This document shows positions 32,745 through 41,880 of a DNA stretch of 64,000 nucleotides, piece after piece; positions within the stretch are counted from its first letter, which is position 1, and the number at the start of each line of letters is the position of its first letter. A program made the position numbers and the translations under genes. The stretch covers positions 10,841,195 through 10,905,194 of the forward strand of contig OU452236.1 of NCBI GenBank assembly GCA_911728455.2, read 5' to 3'. Under the pieces are notes generated by a model. The model was not told where the DNA came from. It worked only from the letters and a program-made list of their open reading frames with translations, and did not search any database. Source of the DNA: Marthasterias glacialis (Eukaryota; Echinodermata; Asteroidea; Forcipulatida; Asteriidae).

Positions 32745-33465
32745 CCCATGTTGTTCCATATAAACAGAGTTGGGCATTCATTGATCATGATATTTTACTT
32801 GATAGAATGAGAAATGATTTAGGCGTTTTTGATACTGCTCTTCTTTGGTTCAAGTCATATCTCTCTAATAGACAAAGTCGGGTTTCCATTCATAACATCT
32901 ACTCTGATCCAGTTGATTTGGAGTATGGACTACCCCAAGGGTCCATTTTAGGTCCCTTGATGTTTGGGATTTACACCCTCCCACTTGGCAATATCATACG
33001 TCATCATAACATTGACTTTCATCTTTATACTGATGATACACAGCTGTATTGTTCCTTTGACCCTAGAATACCTGGTGCTTGGCAAGTTGCCATGGAGAAG
33101 CTGCAGCTGTGTATTACTGATATTCAATACTGGATGACTTGCAATAAGTTAAAGCTTAACGAAAACAAAACTGAGTTCATTATTCTTGGTACTCCTCAAA
33201 ACCTCAACAGGTTTCTTTGCATATTGGTGATGCACGTATTAATCCAACAGATTCCGTCCGTAATTTAGGAGTCATATTTGATTCACATATGTCAATGAGC
33301 GAACAAGTTTCTAGCCTCTGCAAATCTACCAATTTTCAATTACGTAACATAAGGAGAATCAAAAGGTACCTTGACAAGGATACTCTCCATCATGTTGTCA
33401 GAGCTTTAGTCCACTCTCATATTGATTATCAATCAATTGCTTACATCCCGGTAAATCCAGTATGA
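32745..33465 (+). mobile_element. CR1/Jockey-like LINE RT fragment
   Basis: Ordered RT motifs: FIDHDILLDRMRNDLG near 32772, LLWFKSYLSNRQSRVSI near 32841, GLPQGSILGPLMFGIY near 32930, FHLYTDDTQLYCS near 33019, then KLKLNENKTEFIILG. The catalytic YADD has become YTDD. Near 33215 the frame shifts: one frame stops at 33268 while SVRNLGVIFDSHMSM and ALVHSHIDY continue in another from 33217. The 3' end is cut at about 33450, directly at the 18-bp array. The upstream RT part and endonuclease are absent. Confidence 0.85.
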
Positions 33466-33494
33466 CAACATCCCAGCATGCTGCTTTTGCTGCA

Positions 33495-33746
33495 CATGCT
33501 GGGATTGCTGTGCATGCTGGGATTGCTGTGCATGCTGGGATTGCTGTGCATGCTGGGATTGCTGCACATGCTAGGATTGCTGGGCATGCTGGGATTGCTG
33601 TGCACGCTAGGATTGCTGCGCACGCTGGGATTGCTGCGCATGCTGGGATTGCTGCGCATGCTGGGATTGCTGTGCATGCTGGGATTGCTGTGCATGCTGG
33701 GATTGCTGCGCATGCTGGGATTGCTGCGCATGCTGGGATTGCTGCG
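33495..33746 (+). repeat. 18-bp minisatellite, 14 units
   Basis: Fourteen units of catgctgggattgctgyg, exactly 252 bp, with partial units outside. Because 18 is a multiple of 3 and no frame has a stop, long periodic frames appear in several registers on both strands (for example HAGIAV, MLGLLC, SNPSMH, AQQSQH). Half units in inverted orientation flank the array (tcccagcatgctgc at 33472 and aatcccagcacgcagc at 33769). The open frames are a by-product of the repeat. Confidence 0.95.
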
Positions 33747-34036
33747 CATGTGCATTTTGAGTGACTGCAATCCCAGCACGCAGCCATCCCATTACCTTAC
33801 ACTGTTTCATCAACAAACATACACAATAAAGAGGAGACTTTTGAAATAACTTTTAAACTCCAATAAAAGATATATATTTACACTATTTACAATGAAACTT
33901 GGCAATCAACTTTGATCCAAATTCATGTCAATAAATCCATTTGAAATTGTAATGAGACCCCTCAAACTTTCATTTAAATTAACTGGATTAGATTAATTTA
34001 TTCCTTTTTTGTGTTTTTTCTGTGTATTTTTTATAG

Positions 34037-34120
34037 AATGCCCATGATATTGTGCTGCTGGAACAAGCAACCCATGCTTTGGATCCCATGACATCAGGCA
34101 CTGCATATAGTCCTCTTTAA
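34037..34120 (+). CDS. Host gene alternative exon A, with in-frame stop
   Basis: The acceptor ttttttatag precedes 34037. From phase 0 it reads 27 codons (NAHDIVLLEQATHALDPM, then TSGTAYSPL) and a TAA at 34118-34120. A consensus gtaagt donor follows at 34128, so the exon may extend to 34127, ending in phase 1 and joining exon 34411-34562. The stop is then only seven bases before the junction. Either this is the true C-terminus with the last intron in the 3' UTR, or the TAA is a nonsense change in an exon once read through. Confidence 0.6.
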   Translation, partial: NAHDIVLLEQATHALDPMTSGTAYSPL

Positions 34121-34277
34121 TACATTCGTAAGTCTAACCTTTTATTAATTGTTGCAAATATTTTTGTGCAAAAGGTATATTTGACTCTCTTTAAGACATG
34201 CTCGGAAGTTATGAGATACAGTTAGATCTTATGCTTTTTCCATTCCCAAACTTCCATTGTATGTATATACCTTTAAG

Positions 34278-34317
34278 TATGGAGGATACGAGCACAGTTG
34301 TATTTGGATTGTACAAG
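34278..34317 (+). CDS. Candidate alternative micro-exon B
   Basis: The 40-nt candidate lies between an acceptor-like tataccttta-AG and gtaact. Phase 0 to phase 1 reads YGGYEHSCIWIVQ plus the first base of a Gly codon, in frame with both exon 3 (24996-25080) and exon C (34411). Splice sites are weaker than those of exon A. If A and B were both included the frame of C would be lost, so they would have to be mutually exclusive. Confidence 0.35.
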
Positions 34318-34410
34318 GTAACTTTGCTTCCCAAGCAAATACTCCAGCAAATACAATGTTTTCAATTCCTTCAGGAATTATCTAGGGAATCTGTTTTTGT
34401 TCTTTCACAG

Positions 34411-34562
34411 GTGATCCTGCAGGTGTCTCGTACCCGACACCAGCAAATCAAGGATCTAGATCACATTCAAATCACGATGCAAACAGCAAGTGGGGAGAGG
34501 ATACTTCATTGGCACGCAGCACTTATTGTCATAACAAACAAGATTCAGATCTCTTCAATTAG
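34411..34562 (+). CDS. Probable last coding exon C of the host gene
   Basis: The strong acceptor tgttctttcacag ends at 34410. From phase 1 (two bases, GT, completing a codon) it reads 49 codons and a TAG at 34560-34562. The peptide is polar and resembles the rest of the gene in composition: DPAGVSYPTPANQGSRSHSN followed by HDANSKWGEDTSLARSTY and a DSDLFN end. Two AATAAA signals follow within 80 bases. The other frame (34198-34566) has a less protein-like composition and is not preferred. Confidence 0.6.
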
Positions 34563-34625
34563 CTGACCATTTGATAGCCATAGTGGAATGTAGATCCAAA
34601 AAACTGCTTTACTTACTTGATGAAG

Positions 34626-34641
34626 AATAAAGTGAAATAAA
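34626..34641 (+). terminator. Two overlapping-range poly(A) signals
   Basis: AATAAA at 34626-34631 and 34636-34641, 64 and 74 bases after the TAG of exon C. No AATAAA lies between the TAA of exon A and exon C, which supports C being in the mature transcript. Confidence 0.65.
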
Positions 34642-34929
34642 GTAAAACTTTGTGTGAGTCAGGATATCATTTTAATTGTAACAGAGGCAAGATTTGACAA
34701 ACTTTTTCAATTTTTTTTCAAAGTATTGTAAAGGTTGTTCTGTATCAATAACATTTCCCTAGTTTCTCACATTTACACTTAAACATTATCCACCAAGGCG
34801 GTATTTATTGAAAATCACCTTTTCTTGCAGATCACTATTCCAGTATATTACATATGCATGATCTGTTATCTACTGTAGGAGGTTGTGTTATTATGTTCAG
34901 GATATTACTATGATATACTATTTAAAGTT
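34642..34929. other. Downstream of gene, nothing recognised
   Basis: AT-rich sequence with no repeat or frame, up to the 37-bp array. Confidence 0.4.
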
Positions 34930-35095
34930 TGTAATATGAGGTTCACTATACCTGCTGTGGTTTAGTTGTATTATGAGGTTCATGATACCTACTGTGGTTT
35001 GGTTGTATTATGAGGTTCATGATACCTACTGTAGTTTGGTTGTATTATAAGGTTCATGATACCTACTGTGATTTGGTTGTATTATGAGGTTCTAG
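34930..35095 (+). repeat. 37-bp tandem repeat, four to five copies
   Basis: gaggttca-like strings start at 34938, 34975, 35012, 35049 and 35086, exactly 37 bp apart, each unit with gatacctactgtggtttggt. Non-coding. Confidence 0.92.
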
Positions 35096-35800
35096 GAAAC
35101 TCAATGTATGTGTACTTGTATGTAAACTGGGTACACAGAGGTAGTTATTGAACAGATGAAGTAGATCAACAACTTGTAAAAAGGCCAATAATACATGTAC
35201 AATGCCATGCACATAGGGACACACACATTTTTACACAACACGACCTCAAAGCAGTTTTACAGATTGTCAAAAGACAAACCTTTTGTAAAAACATGTAGTT
35301 TTACATTAGTCATAATGTAATAGGTTGCGCGGGGATGTATCCTCATGCAGCTTCTAAGGCCAAATTTGGAAGTGCAACGCTTTCCACAAGAGGGGCAAGG
35401 AATTGCCATCACCTGGCTGCAAATTTTTCCCCCACTGAAACGACATAGTATAGTACTAGTAGGTTTTTTGTGCATTCGTTGTCGGTTGCCTTTCCAACTA
35501 TGTTTACAGAAAATGTATATATCATCATAAAAACATTTTTTTGGTCGAGCTGCTTCTGTGGCGTATGTCGATACTCTGCTGACTGACAAGTCAAAAGTTA
35601 TTTGTTCAAAACCTTGTACTCCTTTTGTTTTTGTTTTTTCATCACCTTATTTTTTTCTTTTGGAAGTGTTTTGTTAAAACTCGATTGACATGTAAATGGT
35701 CTTATTATTTTTAATTCACATCTCTGGTTTCCAAGAACTTTTTTTTTAGGGAAAAAGGGTCGAGAACCTGTTTTTGCGATGTCATTTGGGTAAAACAAAT
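35096..35800. other. No gene recognised; ends in poly-C
   Basis: Two minus-strand frames (35257-35589 and 35409-35594) overlap in different registers, and neither shows a domain beyond a CPSCGKRC cysteine cluster that has no partner. A run of about 13 C occurs at 35805-35818. Confidence 0.4.
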
Positions 35801-35819
35801 TAGGCCCCCCCCCCCCCTC

Positions 35820-37960
35820 AAGTAGAGCGTCAGGACCAGCGGCCCTCTTCAGGCCGAGGCACGCCTTTATGAACCTACACTTTGAGAAGGTCTAGTCAAG
35901 ATCTTGGACTGGGGGCAGAGTGGGGAGCTACTCTTCAAGCTACTCAATCTTATCCTTGCTCTACGATCGTATCAACCCTAATAACCCCAGCATCATAGAT
36001 AGTTGTCTATGATGCTGGTTCAGCATCAATGACACGATTGAGTAGTTTGCTGAGATATTCGACGCAGGGCGAGAGAATACCCTAACGATCTTTAATATGT
36101 GTGGTGCTGCATGCTTGGCCATGGGCGAACTTGATGGGGTTAAACAAGTTATGAGAGTCATTGGTGTCAACAAATCCCTGGATGTCGGCTGCCCTTTTAA
36201 CTCATCAGACATCTTTCATGTGACATAAGGCTGACTGTGCTGCAATGGTGTAGTGTAATTAGTGCAGAGGGTTGAAGATGATGGGTTATTTAGGCAGCAG
36301 CCTGGGCCTTGGTCTTTCAGTCGAACCAATGTCGTCGAACAAATCTTGGCATCGCGAGAGGCCAAGCACAGATAAGGTGGTTCAGTGCAAGCTCTTAGGG
36401 ATGAGATCCCATTCCTGTGTTACACTCTTGAGGATCATAAGGTACAGCTAGGGAGGATGGTTAACTGTTCAGAGTGGCAGCAAGGGTATCACAGAGATCA
36501 AGGAGTTTATTAGGTTGTGGAAGGAGCTATGGTTTATTTGTTTCTTTCCACCTGCGGCTTGTGGACTGGTAAAGTAATCTTGAGAGGCTAGATGGATCTG
36601 AGCAGGCTTGAGGGCTCTCGTTACAATAACATTTTGTAGATCGAACCTGTGGGTAATTATGTAGTCGATAAAACGCCAGTGCATCCACGTGTTCTTGCAC
36701 TTGTCTGCCATCTGAAAAAACTGCGTTGTTGTGACAAAGTCGTGTTTGGTGCAGAATTGAAGAAGACTTGTTCTGTTAGCCAACGCTAACAGAACAAGTT
36801 TAGCGAATGCCATGTTTGCCCAATGCCAACGCCATGTTTTCCTATGCTGCCCCACATCGCAGGTTTTGACCAAACCTTGGCGTTGAAATTACCTATGAGA
36901 ATGACCATGTCATTGTTAGGGATGGCACTTAGAGTTTGATCTAGAAGCTCATAGACGGCATCCTTTACATCTTGGGTGTATGCACTGATGACGGTGGCAT
37001 GTCCCTTGGGGGCTACAGACCGATCGGAGCCTCACGAAAATAGCGAAAGAATTGTCTTGATGGTGAAACCCACACCATTTAAGCACACATAATCTTCTGG
37101 GAGCCCTCGCCAAGAAGAGAGTCTTCCCCAGGAAGGCGGGATCTCGCTAAGAGCGGTGATGTCGAATGTTGTACCTGCAGAGTTCAGATGCCACATGAGC
37201 TTTTCAGTAAAGGGATCACTTGCTGCCAGCAGTATCACAAGAATCCATAAGTGTACGGACGTTCCAGGCAGTGACTTTAAGATACTTCACCCGAGGAACA
37301 CTATGACACGTCTTATAGTAAGTTTTGGTTTTACTTTCATTTCGACCTTGACGGATGCAGTTTCCTGTCCTTGTAAAGGAAGCAGGCCACCTTTTCTAGG
37401 CCCCTCTCTTAGGGGTTGGCAGTGCAATCCGTGAAAAGGGCTGCCCAGTCACACAGGTATCTGCCATGGTAGGTGTACCACTTCTTCTCCTAGCCTTTTG
37501 CGACCATCTTGCCTGTGCCGCTGATGTGCACATGACAAACTAGAGGCTCCCAGATCCTTCATGAGCCTGCCGACTCATTGCCATTGGACTTTAGAGAAAT
37601 ATGGTAAGAAGGAGAAAGTGAAGAAACCTGCGCAGTGAAGAGATTAACGTGAGAGAGAGTTTTCGCCATCCACAAGCCTCACGAAGATTGACCCTGAGGG
37701 GATGGATCTGATTGCACGGGTAGCCTGAGACAACGGCCACTCCGAAGGGCTGCAACGTCATGCCAGTGCTCCATTCACTGGTCGGAGACTATCTAACACT
37801 GTGACGTGCGGTTTAGACTAGCAGTCAAGTCTGATCAGCTCCACCAACCCAGAGCAGTCTGGTTATAGCGCCGGAGTATCACTGACACCCTTTGTCAATC
37901 AGCCGTAACATCGTTGGCACAAGAAGCCAGACTAGGATTTAATTAGGAGAGGCTAATGTT
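35820..37960 (-). mobile_element. EEP-endonuclease LINE remnant
   Basis: Minus-strand reading gives, in order: FDITALSEI near 37150, GVGFTIKTIL near 37055, HATVISAYTQDVKDAVYELL near 36960-37000, MVILIGNFNAK near 36875-36907, LLQFCTKHDFVTTTQFF and KNTWMHWRFIDYIITHR near 36645-36770, then a linker with DIQGFVDTND near 36170. This is the exonuclease-endonuclease-phosphatase domain of a non-LTR element followed by the start of the RT region. The catalytic Asp of GDFN is Asn here. Stops and frame shifts show it is dead. RT palm motifs are not present. Confidence 0.75.
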
Positions 37961-38961
37961 GAGACGTCATGCCACTTTTTTGTAGCATTTTCTTTTCTTT
38001 TTGACAATTTAATCCTAGTTTTATTTTTTCAATGTGTTTCATTCTAAACAAAAGTGAAAACCCATAGGGCTTCATTCTGTGCTTTTTTCCTGATTGTGAC
38101 CACCTATAGTCTGGTAAGAAATTTTTTGAAACCTTATTAATGCCTATATGATTGCACTTTTCTTAAAGCAATGATATCACAATAGTTTCATTCGCAAAAT
38201 GAGATTTTGATTTTAAAATGTCAGAGTTGGGCTCAGATTTAATAATTTTGGAAAGTACATCTGAAGCCAAAGTGTGTAAAATAATTGACTTTTAAAATGT
38301 TAATAGAAAAAAAACTTAATATTTTGGTCACTGTCCAAAATAAAGCATGTCATACAATCAAGGCCACTGACCTTGAAAAGAGTTGTTAAACAACATTTTA
38401 GAATTGCCATTGAAGGCTTTGTTGGTTTCTTTGAACCATTGCGTTTTAAAGGCGGTTTGTACATTTGAATATTTGTTTCCAGTAAAAATTAGGGAACTTT
38501 AAGCCAACTAAGCCAACCAAGTAGCTTTTAATTGTTGACTTATAACCAAATTGTAGGACGGGATAAAACAAAATGCTTTTTTTCTGATAAAAGTACAGAA
38601 TACATATATATAGGTCGCGGGTTCGAGTCCGGCATCAGCCAAATTTTCTTTGCTCACCCCAATTAATATATATATATAATCAAAATCAAAAATTGAAGCA
38701 GTGCTCAATACCAAAACAAAATATGTGAATGGTTGAATTTTCGAGCCAACTGGGTCTTCTTTTAGTCTTCTTCTGGTTTGCCAACCTTTAAAAGTGAAGA
38801 ATGGAAACATATATTTAGCAGTAAAATCGCTTTAAAGAAACACACAAAATATTATATGCAAATAGATACGTGTTTACGCATGACTAATCTATTTGCGTCT
38901 GAAGCAGAAACAGGTTTATAGTCTGTGTTTGCTTCTTATGTTGTTGTATTTACACACAACA
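37961..38961. other. No gene; tRNA-like B box at 38620
   Basis: AT-rich sequence. A pol III B-box match GGTTCGAGTCC (38620-38630) in ggtcgcgggttcgagtccgg, next to a (TA)n tract near 38668-38678, suggests a SINE tail or tRNA fossil. No matching A box or acceptor stem was found. Confidence 0.45.
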
Positions 38962-38965
38962 TTAA

Positions 38966-39309
38966 AGGGACACGTTGCCTTCAGAGTTTGCACTTTTGTG
39001 CTATAAAAAGCGTTTGTTGTGAAAGGAAAGTGGTTGGAAAGATATAATTAAAATATTATTGATTCACAAAAACATCCATTCAAAATTTGTAGTTTTTTGT
39101 TTAATTTCGTGGCAGGACATGGTCCGCCCTTTTGTAGAACCAAATTGTTGACTCCAAAAAATGCCCGCCCGTATGTTTCTGTATAGAGTGTGGATTTGTT
39201 GGTTGTATTTTCGAGAGGCAAGTTTTTGTTTTTAAGATGACTAATTATACAACACTATGGAAGTGTTTTATTGCAATCGTTCTTAAAGATTTTAAGGCAA
39301 TGTGTCCCT
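38966..39309. mobile_element. 344-bp MITE flanked by TTAA
   Basis: Terminal inverted repeats AGGGACACGTTGCCTT and AGGGACACATTGCCTT (15 of 16 matching) lie directly inside TTAA at 38962-38965 and 39310-39313. TTAA target duplications are typical of piggyBac and Kolobok transposons. No transposase frame is present, so this is a non-autonomous copy. Confidence 0.88.
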
Positions 39310-39313
39310 TTAA

Positions 39314-39804
39314 CCAGGTTGATTTTCTTGGTTTTAATTGAAATTTAAAAAAATATAATTTTATTGTTTTGATACTTTGATTGACATTTAGATCTGTAGT
39401 TATGTGACACCGAAATCCAAACTTGTAAAAAATATGGTAATGGTTGTATACGATTTATCAGTTTTAGTTTTCTGCCAGGATGGTATAAATAACCGTCAGT
39501 TCAAAATCACATAAAAAGGTAAAATTAGCTTAAAAAACAATAACAAGTAGATGAGACGTAAATTGCGGAGGAGTAGATACAACGGAAAGTAAACTTGATT
39601 TGTAAGAGAATGTATATCATGTATTTGAAATCATTTTGAAACAATAGTTTCAATAATAAATCTAAAAATATAATCATGCTTCTCTGATTGAAAAAATGTA
39701 CAAAATCGTGTTCATGTTTCGGGTTATCTATATTATAAAGGTGTAACTCGGAAATCGCCTCTTTATGCGTTTTTTTCCACAAACTACAAAGGCTTTTGTG
39801 TGGC
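39314..39804. other. No gene recognised
   Basis: AT-rich stretch; the minus-strand frame 39525-39782 is hydrophobic-aromatic from AT bias and has no support. Confidence 0.4.
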
Positions 39805-40130
39805 TGAACGTTGGAAAACTGAGCATTAATACCTAGCCTTGCAAAATTTTAAATAGGCAAAGGAATCACACAGTTTTTGGAAGCAATTTCTTTGGATGAT
39901 TGCAGCTTCAAAACTTTAAAACGTTTGTGTTGAAAAGTGTTTGGTGATCGCGGTCGTCTGGCCTAACGTTCCGTCGTGTCACTGTACACATCGTGCACAT
40001 TTTATACGGTACTTGTACAATTTTCAAGACTTGCTGGAACTGTCCTTTCTGGCTTTATTCAGCCACTCGAAGGTCTCTGGTACAAACTCTGAAATATCTT
40101 TCACAGATTTCGAGAAAAATTTGGACCCCC
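39805..40130 (+). mobile_element. TIR family T2, copy 2 (truncated)
   Basis: Matches 20046-20350 of copy 1 (gagcattaatacctagcctt, cggtcgtctggcctaacgtt, ggtctctggtacaaactctg), then breaks off at a run of about 15 C near 40123-40138. Both ends with TIRs are missing. Confidence 0.8.
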
Positions 40131-40633
40131 CCCCCCCCGGCTGGGGTTTACTAATAATGTAAACTGTTAAAAAAAGGTAATACCGACCGCTCTAGGCCCG
40201 ATCTAAGATCGGGTAGCTTAGCTTGTGTTTAAACAAAGTTAGGATCATACTTTGGTTAATGACCCCCCAAAATGTGTAATTTTTATCCAAAAACCTACTT
40301 GTAATGATGGTAATGTCAATGGTAGGCGTAGTATATAAGCACCCTTCAAAATAATGTCATCTGAAGTGACCCCATTGATTGGAAATTTTAAAAAAGGAAT
40401 GTCGCAACATTTAAATCTCCAAAGAAAGCCTAAAGGCGTCTTTGTGAAATTTATTGTTAACTAGGGGGTGCGATGTTTGCATATGAAATGTTGCAAACGG
40501 GGGGTTAGGGTCTAAATTGCAGGGACCGCTCAATGGTCTTCATTTTTTATAATGGGCTTGGTTAACGGTAGTTTAAAACAGTCAGCAATGTTGTTAATTT
40601 TGAGCCAGAGCCACGCAAAAGGTCCGAGTGGTG
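40131..40633. other. Spacer between opposed T2 copies
   Basis: Unique in the window. No gene recognised. Includes a short self-complementary ccgatctaagatcggg near 40198. Confidence 0.45.
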
Positions 40634-41372
40634 AATGGACCCATTGGGCGACCACGTCACGTGATCGGTATAGTGGGTATTAAATGTAAACAAACACAAC
40701 GTCCTCCATATGAAAATGCAACAAGTATGTACTGCAGTACATGACTGTTGCATTTTATTTGTTCGATCGAGGCTTTTCTTTCTCAAAATCTGTGGAAAAT
40801 ATTCCAGAGTTTGTACCAGAGACCTTTGAGTGGTTGAATAAATCCAGTAAGGACAGTTCCAGCAAGTCTTGCAAAATCTACAACGAACGTATATGTTCAC
40901 GATATGGCAGTACTGGTTGCACGACAGAACGTGTGGGCCAGACGACCGCGATCATGCACTTTTCAACTTCACAATTTTGAAGCTGCACTCATCCAAAGAA
41001 AAGGCTTTCCAAAACTGTGTAATTCCTTTGTCTATTTTAAATTCCGCAAGGCTATGTATAAATTCTCACCTTTCCAACGTTCATTACCCTTTTTATAGTG
41101 ATTTAGGCCAACATTACAAACAAAATAACAGGCGTGTGGCTAGCTCGTCCGACTCTGACGCATAACTCAAAATTAAACCTCTTTTGTAGAGGAATGCTGG
41201 TAGTTTGAAACAGTAATGTGATAAAAAATAATGTCACAACATACATCTTTAATAAAAGGGCTTCTTAACTGTGTTCGTATTGCCACAGCATGTTTTTGCA
41301 CGTAGTTTGCGATCAGCTGAGATAACGTAGTACCTACTACATGTGATGACATGTACACATCGGTCGCGCAGT
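40634..41372 (-). mobile_element. TIR family T2, copy 3 (inverted, diverged)
   Basis: The reverse complement follows copy 1 (19697-20484) along nearly its whole length: the cggtcgcgcag end near 41361 corresponds to the left TIR, tttaggccaacattac to the 20010 region, and ctccatatgaaaa to the 20410 region. TIRs are decayed (cattgggcgac at 40641). Together with copy 2 it forms a large imperfect inverted repeat, arms about 320 bp, spacer about 600 bp. Confidence 0.78.
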
Positions 41373-41589
41373 CCAAAACGTTCAATCTACTTTTCGTGTT
41401 GCGGGAAACCAGAAAAGCAAAAGTCCACTTTTTGGCCATGCACTGTGTGACAAAAAGTCAAATCTGCTTTTCGGCTAGTAGAAAAGTATAACAAAAATTG
41501 ATTTGACCCTAACGTTCAATCTGACTTTCTGGTCATATGAAACCAGAGAAGCAGATGTCCACTTTCGGACCATCAGTAAATGTAAAATA
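41373..41589 (+). repeat. ~128-bp direct repeat beside satellite edge
   Basis: aacgttcaatct, cttt-c-ggtc/gtgttg, aaaccagaaaagc and gtccacttt occur in the same order at 41378-41436 and 41512-41566. Confidence 0.6.
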
Positions 41590-41880
41590 ATACATTCTGC
41601 TAGTAGCTTCAGAACACCTGTGTTTCTTAGTGCAAAATCATTCTCACAGGATTCTGATTAGTTTCAAATTGTTAGTCTCCATTCTCGCCATGAGACCGAA
41701 CCAGTTTCTTAAAAACACGCGTGTTTGTTTAAGTACGGAATCAATCTCAGAGCAGTCTGAGAATGAACCAGTTGCTTCAGAACACCCGAGTTAGTAAGTA
41801 CAAAATCACTCTCTGAGCATTCTGAGTAGTTTTAAATTTTCGTCTCCAATCTCACCGATACTGAATCAGTATAGTTGCAG
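41590..41880 (-). repeat. Inverted, degenerate satellite monomers at array edge
   Basis: On the plus strand this reads gcttcagaacacc, gtacaaaatcactctctgagc, attctgagtagtttt and cgtctccaatctc, the reverse complement of the main-array monomer. About three monomers are present. Orientation switches to forward at about 41890. Confidence 0.85.

Noticed and set aside
33398..33849. Periodic proteins of 100-129 residues on both strands
   Set aside because: They are translations of the 18-bp minisatellite, open in several frames at once.
34198..34566. Single 122-codon gene
   Set aside because: It crosses the strong acceptor at 34410 in a frame with poor composition. The alternative frame of 34411-34562 matches the upstream exon phase and has a more protein-like sequence.
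35257..35589. Zinc-finger gene suggested by CPSCGKRC
   Set aside because: A single cysteine cluster without matching histidines or a second finger, overlapping another frame, with no splice support.
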